This document shows, in pieces, positions 34,571 through 42,437 of a stretch of DNA of 48,547 nucleotides; the first letter of the stretch is position 1; the number at the start of each line of letters is the position of its first letter. The stretch covers positions 253,504-302,050 of the forward strand of contig NZ_MUIN01000017.1 in assembly GCF_002080045.1 (NCBI RefSeq), read 5' to 3'. The notes below the pieces were generated by a model, which worked only from the letters and a program-made list of their open reading frames with translations, ran no database searches and was not told the origin of the DNA. Source of the stretch: Pseudomonas sp. Bc-h (GTDB lineage: Bacteria; Pseudomonadota; Gammaproteobacteria; Pseudomonadales; Pseudomonadaceae). The position numbers were made by a program, and so were the translations under genes.

Positions 34571-35332
34571 ATGAGCGGGATGAATGAGAGCGACCAAGTG
34601 ATCGCGCAAAAAGCCATTGGACTGTTGGAGCTGACATCGCTCAACGCGGATGACACAGCCGAGCGCATTATTTCGCTATGCGAAAGAGCGCTGACACCGG
34701 TAGGCAATGTTGCCGCTGTCTGTGTATTGCCCCGGTTTGCCGGGCTCGCGCGACGGCTGCTCGACGATTTGCGTGCGCGAAATGTAAAGGTCGTGGCGGT
34801 GGTCAACTTCCCCAACGGCGGGGCTTGCGTCGATACAGTCGAATCTGAAGCCCAGGCCGCAATGCTTACAGGAGCTGACGAAATCGATCTGGTCTATCCC
34901 TTCCACGCTCAACTGGCCGGTAACAAACAGTTGGGGGGAGAGATGGTTGCCGCGTGCAGGGCAAAGTGCGGGCGGCGGGGCATGTTGACCGTCACCCTGG
35001 AAACGGGAATCCTGCGCGACCCGCAGATCATTCACGACGCTTGTCGGACTGCGATTCGTGCAGGCGCCGCTTTTCTCAAGACCAGCACGGGCAAGCAGAT
35101 CGTCAGCGCTACCCCGCAGGCCGCGAGAATTCTGATCGAGGCCATTGCCGAGCTTGGTCCACAGGTCGGATTCAAAGCTGCGGGAAATGTTCGGACGCTG
35201 GCGGAGGCGCGAACCTACATCGAAATGACACAAGCCAGATTTGGTCCTTTCTGGCTGGAAGCAGGGAGGGTGCGTCTTGGGGCGACGAGTCTGCTGGATG
35301 AGCTGCTCGCCGAGTTGGGTGTTGGTTCATAG
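34571..35332 (+). CDS. deoC: Deoxyribose-phosphate aldolase
   Basis: Aldolase of 253 residues that splits 2-deoxyribose-5-phosphate into glyceraldehyde-3-phosphate and acetaldehyde in deoxynucleoside breakdown. The Schiff-base lysine is K170 in FLKTSTGK; D106 in DEIDLVYPF and the Lys in VGFKAAGNVRT complete the catalytic set. The N-terminal conserved LxDLT motif is LELTSLN here, with Glu in the Asp position. The start ATG at 34571 has GGGAGG before it. It stands alone rather than in a deo operon. Confidence 0.93.
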   Translation: MSGMNESDQVIAQKAIGLLELTSLNADDTAERIISLCERALTPVGNVAAVCVLPRFAGLARRLLDDLRARNVKVVAVVNFPNGGACVDTVESEAQAAMLTGADEIDLVYPFHAQLAGNKQLGGEMVAACRAKCGRRGMLTVTLETGILRDPQIIHDACRTAIRAGAAFLKTSTGKQIVSATPQAARILIEAIAELGPQVGFKAAGNVRTLAEARTYIEMTQARFGPFWLEAGRVRLGATSLLDELLAELGVGS

Positions 35333-35353
35333 GTCGTATGCAAATGTGCAAGC

Positions 35354-35381
35354 AAAAAAAGACCCGGCAAAAAGCCGGGTC
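35354..35381 (-). terminator. Intrinsic terminator of the PrrF RNA
   Basis: On the minus strand, GACCCGGC pairs with GCCGGGTC over a T-rich loop of five bases, followed by seven T residues. The plus-strand copy lacks a T tract after the hairpin, so it serves the small RNA, not deoC. Confidence 0.9.
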
Positions 35382-35468
35382 AAAAACCGTGATTAGCCTG
35401 ATGAGGAGATAATCTGAGAGTCCGAACCAAGGAGCCTTTCAGGTTACCGGCCAGTCTCGCGACTGGAT
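35354..35468 (-). ncRNA. prrF: PrrF-type iron-responsive small RNA
   Basis: The minus strand holds a short unit of about 115 nt: a promoter (see next entry), a 5' hairpin CCAGTCGCGAGACTGG, the stretch CTCAGATTATCTCCTCATCA followed by GGCTAATCACGG, and a terminator GACCCGGC/GCCGGGTC followed by seven T residues. This matches what I recall of PrrF1/PrrF2 of P. aeruginosa, Fur-repressed RNAs that work with Hfq to lower translation of iron-rich proteins when iron is scarce. The 5' end is predicted from the promoter. Confidence 0.88.
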
Positions 35469-35470
35469 GT

Positions 35471-35502
35471 GATAATCATAGTGATTCTCATTTGTAAGTC
35501 AA
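35471..35502 (-). promoter_or_regulatory. prrF promoter with overlapping Fur box
   Basis: TTGACT (35497-35502) and TATGAT (35475-35480) are 16 bases apart on the minus strand. GATAATCATAGTGATTCTC on the plus strand (35471-35489) covers the -10 and most of the spacer and matches 15 of 19 positions of the Fur consensus, an ideal place for iron-dependent repression. Confidence 0.85.
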
Positions 35503-35516
35503 CAGGCAATCTCAAA

Positions 35517-35825
35517 CTATTTTGCAGTTTCTTCGGCTGTGGCTGTCCGGAGTCCGTCAGGCGTTTCCAGCTTCCGGTTGAGCGCGGCTTTTTGCTCGTC
35601 CAGCAACTCTTTCCAACCCATCCCTTGCAGAGCGGCTTCGATAGAATACAGAAAGGTTTTCGAGACTCTAAAGCCTCGTTTTTTGACGGCTTGGTACGCC
35701 TCGATGGAGCCGAGTCTGCGTAGATCGGCTGCTTTGTGAATGCCGGCTGCGTGCAGCCATTGGGCGGATGTCTTGCCCAGATTTTTCATTCGTTGCAGTT
35801 CGTCGTCCTTGTTCATAAGCGTCAT
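35517..35825 (-). CDS. TfoX C-terminal domain protein
   Basis: Protein of 102 residues with only the C-terminal domain of TfoX/Sxy: NLGKTSAQWLHAAGI, TADLRRLGSIEAYQ type (KAADLRRLGSIEAYQ) and GFRVSKTFLYSIEAAL. Such domains have helix-hairpin-helix-like folds; full TfoX controls competence, but this single-domain form has no assigned function. The start ATG at 35825 follows GGAGG by eight bases; an upstream ATG at 35840 (after AAGGAG) and a downstream one at 35816 are alternatives. PrrF and its promoter follow on the same strand. Confidence 0.8.
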   Translation of the reverse strand: MTLMNKDDELQRMKNLGKTSAQWLHAAGIHKAADLRRLGSIEAYQAVKKRGFRVSKTFLYSIEAALQGMGWKELLDEQKAALNRKLETPDGLRTATAEETAK

Positions 35826-36068
35826 TGGTGATGCCTCCATGCGAGTGTTGCTCCTTGAATACTGCCTCCTGGGCTCGACCATACTGCAGGGATGAGCCTT
35901 GGAATGAGTGTAGTTGCCTGTAGGACATCTCTCGATCTATCAGCGAGAAAATTCTGACTAAGCGCCGAACGGTAGCGGCGACTAAAGCAGGAAGGGGATA
36001 TCTACGGACCCGGCCTGGTTGCGCAGGCAGGGCGGGTACCGGCTGCCGAACGGCGGCTATCGAGAGGC

Positions 36069-36413
36069 TCAGCGAGTGCGGTAGCGCAGACGGGTGCCGA
36101 AATTAACCGACATCAGGATCTCGTCAGCGCTCAATTCAGGAGGGAAATAGGCCCCTGAGATCTGCGCATGGGCGATGCTTGCCCCTTCAAGCGACGTCGT
36201 GCGGAAGTCCACACCGCGCAAGTCGGCAGAGCGGAAATAAGCATCGGTGAAGTCGATGTCGGCTGCGTTGAGTTCGCGCAGATCCAGGCCGCGGAAATCG
36301 CCACCCGCCAGATCGATCGGGCCATTGTTGGGACGTTGGAGATTGAATGCATTCACGTCGTCTTTTCGCAGCAATGCGAAGAGCGGCGAGTCGAGCTGCT
36401 TGGGCTGGTTCAT
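36069..36413 (-). CDS. Pentapeptide repeat protein
   Basis: Protein of 114 residues with about five pentapeptide A(D/N)LxX-type repeats between residues 35 and 85 (FRGLDLRELNAADIDFTDAY, split in repeats, and ADLRGVDF). The repeats form a right-handed beta-helix in known structures. The start ATG at 36413 has AAGGTGA seven bases upstream. Some such proteins protect DNA gyrase, but the repeats here are too few to suggest that. The function is unknown. Confidence 0.82.
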   Translation of the reverse strand: MNQPKQLDSPLFALLRKDDVNAFNLQRPNNGPIDLAGGDFRGLDLRELNAADIDFTDAYFRSADLRGVDFRTTSLEGASIAHAQISGAYFPPELSADEILMSVNFGTRLRYRTR

Positions 36414-36514
36414 TTTGGCGTCACCTTGTTGGAATTCTGGCGCCATTATAATGCCACCATCGTCAAGCCGTGAAGAGGCATCCGTCACGGCTCGACGATT
36501 GGCAATCAGCCGGT

Positions 36515-38050
36515 TTACAGGCCAGGCAGGACCTGGCGAATATCCGTGACCAGCTTGTCCAGATCGCTGCTCAGGTTGGTCTCCACATGACGGCTGCGCA
36601 GGGTTTCATCGGCAGTCAGTTGCTCACGATTGGCCAACTGGGATTCGATGACTTCCATCGTGGCGTCTGAAGGATCTTCATTCTTTGCCTGACGCTGCGC
36701 CAGCCAGCCCTCGATGACGGCTTTTGGTGCGGCGCAATCAATGATCAAGAACGCCGTGCCGGTATTTTCTGCGACTTTTGCGGTGGCCTCGCGCTGTGCG
36801 AACTTGAGGTAGGTGGCGTCGATGACTACCGGGAAGCCTGCCTGCAGGACCACGGCTGCCAATTCATTCAGGCGCGTGTACGTAGCGTCGCTGACCTCTG
36901 CGGAGTACAGGTCGGTGCTTTCACCGAACAGTCGCTTGCGTTCTACATCCGAACGCAGTCGAATGGCGCCCAGCGCTTCGACCAATCGCATGGCAACATG
37001 GCTTTTGCCGACAGCGGATACGCCATGGGTGATTGCCAGGAAGTTCGACGGGATGGCGCTGTAGCTTTCGGCGAGATTGGCGTAGTTACGATACTGGCGC
37101 AGAGTGGTGGCGCGCTGAACGTGATCTGCGTCGGGTGACAGGCTGAACAGCGAAACCTTGGCGCGAACCAGTGCGCGATAAGCCTTGTAGAAATTCAGCA
37201 GTTCCAGGCCCGCGTAATCGCCGGTGTGCTCCAGATACTGGCTGATCAATCGGCGAGACAGGCTCTTCAGGCCGCGATCTTCCAGGTCCATGGCCAGGAA
37301 ACCGATGTCGGCGTAAACGTCGGTCATGCGGAACGGTTCGTTGAACTCAATGCAATCGAAAATCACCACCTTGCCGTCGATCAGGGTGATGTTGCCCAAG
37401 TGGATGTCGCCATGGCATTCACGAATGAAACCCTCGGCCTTGCGTTGCGCCATCAACGGCTTCAAACGCTCGAAGCTGGTCTTGGCCCAGGCCTCCAATG
37501 CTTCCAGCTGAATCAGGTCAGCCTTTTCGCTGAGGAACGGCAGAATCTGCTCAAAGTTCTGAGTGACGGGGGCCATCACGCTTTCGGGCGATCCAAGAAC
37601 GTTTTCTGACAAAACCTTGGGAGCGGCTGTGTGGAAGTCAGCGATCTGGCGGGCCATGTCGTCGATGTGCGCAGTGGTCAGTTCGCCTTTCGCTTGCAGC
37701 GTGCTGAGCAGGCCATCCTGCGGGAATTGGCGCATCTTCAGCACGTACTCGATTGCCTCTCCATCGCCCCCCAGTTGCGGAGCTTCTGCGCTGCCGGTGA
37801 TTGGCAACACTTCCAGATACAAATCTTCAGTAAGACGCTTATTGAGCTTCAGTTCTTCCTGGCAAAAGTGTCCGCGCGCCTCTAGCGTGGTGAAATCGAG
37901 AAAGCCGAAGTTCATCGGTTTCTTGATCTTGTAGACATAGGGGCCTGTGAGCAGCACCCAGGAAATATGCGTCTCGATGACCTGAAATTGCTCCACCGGG
38001 TGGGGAAACAGGGCAGGGTTTTGCAGCGCTGCTATCAGTGTCTGGCTCAC
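36515..38050 (-). CDS. Fusion of aminoglycoside phosphotransferase-like and P-loop kinase domains
   Basis: Protein of 511 residues from a GTG at 38050, with AAGGA six bases upstream (a TTG six bases earlier is too close to it). Residues about 30-330 resemble APH-type kinases: HGDIHLGNITL carries the catalytic Asp, and IFDCIEFNEPFR is the DFG-like segment. Residues about 335-500 form a P-loop kinase (AAA_33/zeta-like) with THGVSAVGKSHVAMRLVEAL. Homologues are spread through proteobacteria as a stable fusion with no known substrate. It is divergent from mrcB. Confidence 0.85.
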   Translation of the reverse strand: MSQTLIAALQNPALFPHPVEQFQVIETHISWVLLTGPYVYKIKKPMNFGFLDFTTLEARGHFCQEELKLNKRLTEDLYLEVLPITGSAEAPQLGGDGEAIEYVLKMRQFPQDGLLSTLQAKGELTTAHIDDMARQIADFHTAAPKVLSENVLGSPESVMAPVTQNFEQILPFLSEKADLIQLEALEAWAKTSFERLKPLMAQRKAEGFIRECHGDIHLGNITLIDGKVVIFDCIEFNEPFRMTDVYADIGFLAMDLEDRGLKSLSRRLISQYLEHTGDYAGLELLNFYKAYRALVRAKVSLFSLSPDADHVQRATTLRQYRNYANLAESYSAIPSNFLAITHGVSAVGKSHVAMRLVEALGAIRLRSDVERKRLFGESTDLYSAEVSDATYTRLNELAAVVLQAGFPVVIDATYLKFAQREATAKVAENTGTAFLIIDCAAPKAVIEGWLAQRQAKNEDPSDATMEVIESQLANREQLTADETLRSRHVETNLSSDLDKLVTDIRQVLPGL

Positions 38051-38183
38051 GGACAATCCTTGAAAGAAGAGTAAGTCGATTCGAGGTGACTAAAGGTGGC
38101 CATTATGGCCGCTCGGCGCATTGCTGCAAACCGCTGTGAGGGTGGTCTGCCGATGACCTTGAAAGTGCGTATAATCCGCCGCC

Positions 38184-40505
38184 ATGACTCGATCCCGCAC
38201 TTCAAAAAAATCCCCCAAACCCGCCAACAGCCGCCTTCGCAGCCTGTTGGGCTGGGCCCTGAAACTCAGTCTTGTGGGCCTGGTGGTCCTGGCCTGCTTC
38301 GCCGTTTACCTGGACTCCATCGTTCAGGAAAAATTCTCCGGCAAGCGCTGGACCATCCCGGCGAAGGTTTATGCGCGTCCGCTGGAGCTGTTTGTCGGCC
38401 AGAAGCTGTCTCGCGATGATTTCCTGATCGAGCTCGACGCTTTGGGTTATCGGCGTGAAAGCGTGGCTAATGGGCCGGGTGCTGCTTCGGTGAATGGCAA
38501 CAACGTCGACCTGAATACCCGTGGTTTTCAGTTCTATGAGGGTGCCGATCCTGCTCAGCAGATCCACGTACGGTTTTCCGGCGATTACGTTGCCGACCTG
38601 ACCTCAGCCAATGGCTCAAAGCTGGCCGTTGCGCGCCTTGAGCCGCTGATGATCGGCGGTCTGTACCCGAAAAACCTCGAAGACCGCATTCTGATCAAGC
38701 TCGATCAGGCGCCGCCGTACCTGCTGGATACGCTGGTGACGGTAGAAGATCGCGATTTCTATCATCATTTTGGCGTTTCGCCGAAGTCGATTGCCCGTGC
38801 ATTCTGGGTCAACGCATCTGCTGGCCAGATGCGGCAGGGCGGTTCGACGCTGACTCAGCAGTTGGTCAAAAACTTCTATCTGACCAACGAGCGCAGCATT
38901 ACCCGTAAGCTGACCGAAGCCATGATGGCGATCCTGCTGGAAATCCATTACAGCAAACAAGAAATCCTCGAGGCGTACCTGAACGAGGTGTTCGTCGGTC
39001 AGGATGGTCAGCGCGCGGTCCACGGTTTCGGTCTTGCCAGCCAGTATTTCTTCAGCCAGCCGTTGTCGGAACTGAAACTGCACCAGGTCGCGCTGCTGGT
39101 CGGCTTGGTCAAAGGCCCATCCTATTACAACCCGCGCCGTAATCCTGACCGTGCGCTGGAACGCCGCAATCTGGTCCTCGACTTGCTGGAGCAGCAGGGC
39201 GTGGCGACACCGGAAGCTGTCGCAGCGGCGAAGAAAATGCCGCTGGGCGTTACCAAGACCGGTTCGCTGGCCGACAGCTCTTTTCCGGACTTCCTCGATC
39301 TGGTCAAGCGTCAGCTGCGCCAGGATTATCGCGACGAAGACTTGACCGAAGAAGGGCTGCGAATCTTCACCAGCTTCGACCCGATCCTGCAGATGAAGTC
39401 CGAAGCAGCGGTACGTGAGAGCTTTGCGAAGATTGCAGGCCGCAAAGGCTCCGATGACATGGAAACGGCGATGGTCGTGACCAATCCGGAAACGGGAGAA
39501 GTTCAGGCGCTGATCGGCAGCCGACAGGCCGGCTTCGCCGGTTTCAACCGTGCACTGGACGCGGTAAGGCCAATCGGCTCACTCGTGAAGCCAGCAATTT
39601 ATCTGACAGCGCTTGAGCGTCCGCAGCAATACACGCTGACCAGCTGGGTGCCGGACGAGCCATTCCAGGTCAAGGGCGCGGACGGCCAGATCTGGAAGCC
39701 ACAGAATTTCGATCACAAGGCCCACGGCAACATCTTCCTGTATCAGGGGCTGGCGCACTCGTACAACCTGTCCAGCGCCAAGCTTGGCCTGGACCTGGGT
39801 GTGCCGAATGTATTCAAGACCCTGACCAAGCTCGGCGTGACCCGTGACTGGCCCGCATTCCCTTCGATGCTGTTGGGCGCCGGTGCGCTTAGCCCGATTG
39901 AAGTGGCGACCATGTACCAGACCATCGCCAGTGGCGGCTTCAACACGCCGTTACGTGGTATTCGCAGTGTGCTTACCGCCGAAGGTGAGCCGCTCAAGCG
40001 CTATCCGTTCCAGATCCAGCAGCGTTTCGACCCGGGCTCCATCTATCTGCTGCAAAATGCCATGCAGCGTGTGATGCGCGAAGGCACGGGCAAGTCGGTG
40101 TACAACGTTCTGCCGAGTTCGCTGAATCTGGCGGGCAAGTCCGGTACCACCAATGACTCTCGCGATAGCTGGTTCGCAGGCTTCAGTCAGGATCTGCTGG
40201 CGGTGGTCTGGATGGGGCGCGACGATAACGGCAAGACGCCTTTCACTGGTGCCACTGGTGCATTGCAGGTGTGGACCAGCTTCATGAAAAAGGCCGACCC
40301 GCTGCCGCTCGACATGGCCATGCCTGACAACGTGGTGCAGGCCTGGGTCAACGCCTCCACCGGGCAGGGCACCGATGCCAGCTGCCCCGGTGCCGTACAG
40401 ATGCCGTATATTCGCGGCAGTGAGCCGCAACCCGGGCCGACCTGCGGCGGGCCGACAGCGCCTGCCGACTCGGTGATGGATTGGGTCAAAGGCTGGTTGA
40501 ACTAA
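38184..40505 (+). CDS. mrcB: Penicillin-binding protein 1B
   Basis: Class A PBP of 773 residues, combining glycan polymerisation and peptide cross-linking in the periplasm. A membrane helix (about 21-43) is followed by a UB2H-type domain, the glycosyltransferase domain with catalytic E188 in VEDRDFYHHFG and the QGGSTLTQQLVKN segment, and the transpeptidase domain with S466 in GSLVK, SYN and KSGT. It follows TATAATCCGCCGCC with no visible ribosome binding site (see findings). It is the first gene of a group with the TPR lipoprotein and YqcC-like genes. Confidence 0.96.
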   Translation: MTRSRTSKKSPKPANSRLRSLLGWALKLSLVGLVVLACFAVYLDSIVQEKFSGKRWTIPAKVYARPLELFVGQKLSRDDFLIELDALGYRRESVANGPGAASVNGNNVDLNTRGFQFYEGADPAQQIHVRFSGDYVADLTSANGSKLAVARLEPLMIGGLYPKNLEDRILIKLDQAPPYLLDTLVTVEDRDFYHHFGVSPKSIARAFWVNASAGQMRQGGSTLTQQLVKNFYLTNERSITRKLTEAMMAILLEIHYSKQEILEAYLNEVFVGQDGQRAVHGFGLASQYFFSQPLSELKLHQVALLVGLVKGPSYYNPRRNPDRALERRNLVLDLLEQQGVATPEAVAAAKKMPLGVTKTGSLADSSFPDFLDLVKRQLRQDYRDEDLTEEGLRIFTSFDPILQMKSEAAVRESFAKIAGRKGSDDMETAMVVTNPETGEVQALIGSRQAGFAGFNRALDAVRPIGSLVKPAIYLTALERPQQYTLTSWVPDEPFQVKGADGQIWKPQNFDHKAHGNIFLYQGLAHSYNLSSAKLGLDLGVPNVFKTLTKLGVTRDWPAFPSMLLGAGALSPIEVATMYQTIASGGFNTPLRGIRSVLTAEGEPLKRYPFQIQQRFDPGSIYLLQNAMQRVMREGTGKSVYNVLPSSLNLAGKSGTTNDSRDSWFAGFSQDLLAVVWMGRDDNGKTPFTGATGALQVWTSFMKKADPLPLDMAMPDNVVQAWVNASTGQGTDASCPGAVQMPYIRGSEPQPGPTCGGPTAPADSVMDWVKGWLN

Positions 40506-40521
40506 GCGAAGAGGGTGTGAA

Positions 40522-41280
40522 GTGAACAAGTGGTGGATTCCGGCTTTAACAGCTCTGGCTTTGCTCAACGGTTGCGCAAGTCAGACGCGCAGTAACATTC
40601 CGGTAGTTGATTCCGGCTCTCGCGTGTCCAATGGCGAGCGCGTGTCCTCAAACCGTAACAACACGTATCGCGCGCCGGTGCAGAACCAGCCGCAGACGCA
40701 GGCGATCCCGGAGGATTCAGGTGTCACCGTCATGGTGCCCACCGGGGCCAACGCCAGTGCCGCGCCTATTTCGACTTTTGTGCCGCCGAGCAACACTGCT
40801 CCACTCAGCACTCCGCCGATTGATACGTCGCCCGTCAACCAGGCGCCAATCAACAATTCGTATGCACCACCGGCCACGACGAGCAATACCTACAACATGC
40901 CTTCCTCGGCACCGACAGGTATTCCGTCGGCTTCCAGCGGCGGCCTGTCGGCCGACGAGCAACTGGATGGTCCGGTGCTGGCGTTGCTGACCACTGCTCA
41001 GCAGCAGCAGAGCAGCGGTGACCTCAATGGCGCGTCGTCGAGCCTCGAGCGTGCTCAACGCGTCGCTCCCCGTGAGCCGCAGGTCCTGTACAAGCTGGCG
41101 CAGGTGCGTCTGGCCCAGGGTGATGCTCCGCAGGCCGAACAGCTGGCGCGCCGTGCGCTGACGTACGCTAATGGTCGCGCGAGCCTTCAGGCCAGCCTGT
41201 GGGGATTGATCGCACAAGCCCGCGAGAAGCAGGGTGATGCTGCTGGCGCGGCACTGGCTCGGCAGAAGGCAAATGGATAA
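40522..41280 (+). CDS. TPR-containing lipoprotein
   Basis: Lipoprotein of 252 residues beginning with GTG at 40522. The signal segment ends in the lipobox LLNGC, followed by a Thr/Pro/Asn-rich disordered stretch (residues 30-150) and a C-terminal TPR region (about 160-240; PQVLYKLAQVRLAQGDAPQ). It is placed directly after mrcB, so a link to cell-wall synthesis is plausible but not shown. Confidence 0.82.
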   Translation: MNKWWIPALTALALLNGCASQTRSNIPVVDSGSRVSNGERVSSNRNNTYRAPVQNQPQTQAIPEDSGVTVMVPTGANASAAPISTFVPPSNTAPLSTPPIDTSPVNQAPINNSYAPPATTSNTYNMPSSAPTGIPSASSGGLSADEQLDGPVLALLTTAQQQQSSGDLNGASSSLERAQRVAPREPQVLYKLAQVRLAQGDAPQAEQLARRALTYANGRASLQASLWGLIAQAREKQGDAAGAALARQKANG

Positions 41281-41602
41281 ACGCTTCCCGAAAATCGCCG
41301 ATCAGCTATTGCTGATCGAGCGTGAGCTTCGCGTACTGGGTTGGTGGAAAGACGTGCCGCCCAGCGACGAGGATCTGTCCAGTCGCGAGCCATTTTGCGT
41401 AGATACGCTCGATTTCGATCAGTGGCTGCAGTGGATTTTCCTGCCCCGGATGAAAACCATCCTCGAGCAGGACCTGGCGCTGCCTAACGCCTCGGGCATC
41501 CTGGAGATGGCGCAGATGGTTTACGCCAGCCGCCTAGAGGAAACTCGTCATCTGCAGGACCTGCTGGCACAGTTCGACCGGTTGATCACCGAGTCGGTTT
41601 GA
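41273..41602 (+). CDS. YqcC family protein
   Basis: Protein of 109 residues with the YqcC pattern: IADQLLLIERELR, LGWW, SREPFCVDTLDFDQWLQW and AQMVYA. No biochemical role is established. The start overlaps the TPR lipoprotein stop by eight bases, so the two are translationally coupled. Confidence 0.88.
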   Translation: MDKRFPKIADQLLLIERELRVLGWWKDVPPSDEDLSSREPFCVDTLDFDQWLQWIFLPRMKTILEQDLALPNASGILEMAQMVYASRLEETRHLQDLLAQFDRLITESV

Positions 41603-42028
41603 TCAGTTGCACGTGTCGTCGATGGACTTCTTGACCTCGGCGATTCGTGCCTGACGTTCCTCTTCGGTGAATCGCCGAAACTCACCGTTCACTTCTTCAC
41701 GCACTCGCGGGTTGTTCTCCAGCTGAGCGAGATTGGTGCGTTGCTGCTCGCAGTACGCCTTGCGCTTGATCTCTTGGGCCGCCACCTGTTTTTTCACTTT
41801 CGCGTCCACGGCCTGCTGCTCCTGAGTCGGGTCGGGCTGCCTCGGCGTGGCTGGCGGCGGTGTGACTGGCTTTTGTATGTCGATTTCCTGAGCCGGCTGC
41901 CCCGCAGGCGGTTGGGCGTCGAAATGCGTGACCCCCTGCGCATCGACCCATTTGTAGATCTGGGCGGCCTGACCGCTGGCCGAACCGATTGCCAGACTCA
42001 CCGTGGCTGCAACAATCATCCAGCGCAT
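41603..42028 (-). CDS. DUF4124 domain-containing exported protein
   Basis: Protein of 141 residues with a signal peptide (IVAATVSLAIGSASGQA) and, from about residue 22, the DUF4124 motif IYKWVDAQGVTHF. A Pro/Glu/Gln-rich middle and a charged C-terminus with Arg/Glu pairs (RRFTEEERQARI) follow. It is probably periplasmic. No function is known. It converges with yqcC-like, which ends one base from its stop. Confidence 0.86.
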   Translation of the reverse strand: MRWMIVAATVSLAIGSASGQAAQIYKWVDAQGVTHFDAQPPAGQPAQEIDIQKPVTPPPATPRQPDPTQEQQAVDAKVKKQVAAQEIKRKAYCEQQRTNLAQLENNPRVREEVNGEFRRFTEEERQARIAEVKKSIDDTCN

Positions 42029-42437
42029 ACTGCTTCCTTAACTTCATTTGCTGTGCCGACGAAACGTACCACAAGCGTATCGCAACGACCTCATTCGGTG
42101 CTTTTTGATGCCCGGTGGGTGAAGAAAGAGCATCCATGACTTGACTTGAGAGTGGCGAATCAGAACAATCCAAAGTTCGCTGTAGAGGGACTGCCAGAAG
42201 CAGACCGTCTCGGTAGATCATGAGGCGCACACCCGCGTCGACCTGTTACACCCGCAACGCGTTACCTCGCGCTGGGTGGGATGACCCCGAAACACTTAGG
42301 GGAGCTCCCAATACTTGCTCAGTCAGTGCTGACGTAGTCGGCGACCACCGTCGCTCATGCTCTGCTGGCAGTAAACCTATTAAGACCCGTCTCCTCTTTT
42401 GTGTGGACGGTATTCTGGCGTTTTAGAGGTGAACAAC
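42029..42437. other. Leader/promoter region of ilvI
   Basis: These 409 bases contain no recognised protein gene. A sigma-70-type promoter is possible at 42141-42169 (TTGACT, 17 bases, AACAAT). A 68-codon frame from ATG 42220 ends 12 bases before ilvI and might be a leader frame (see findings). Confidence 0.5.
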
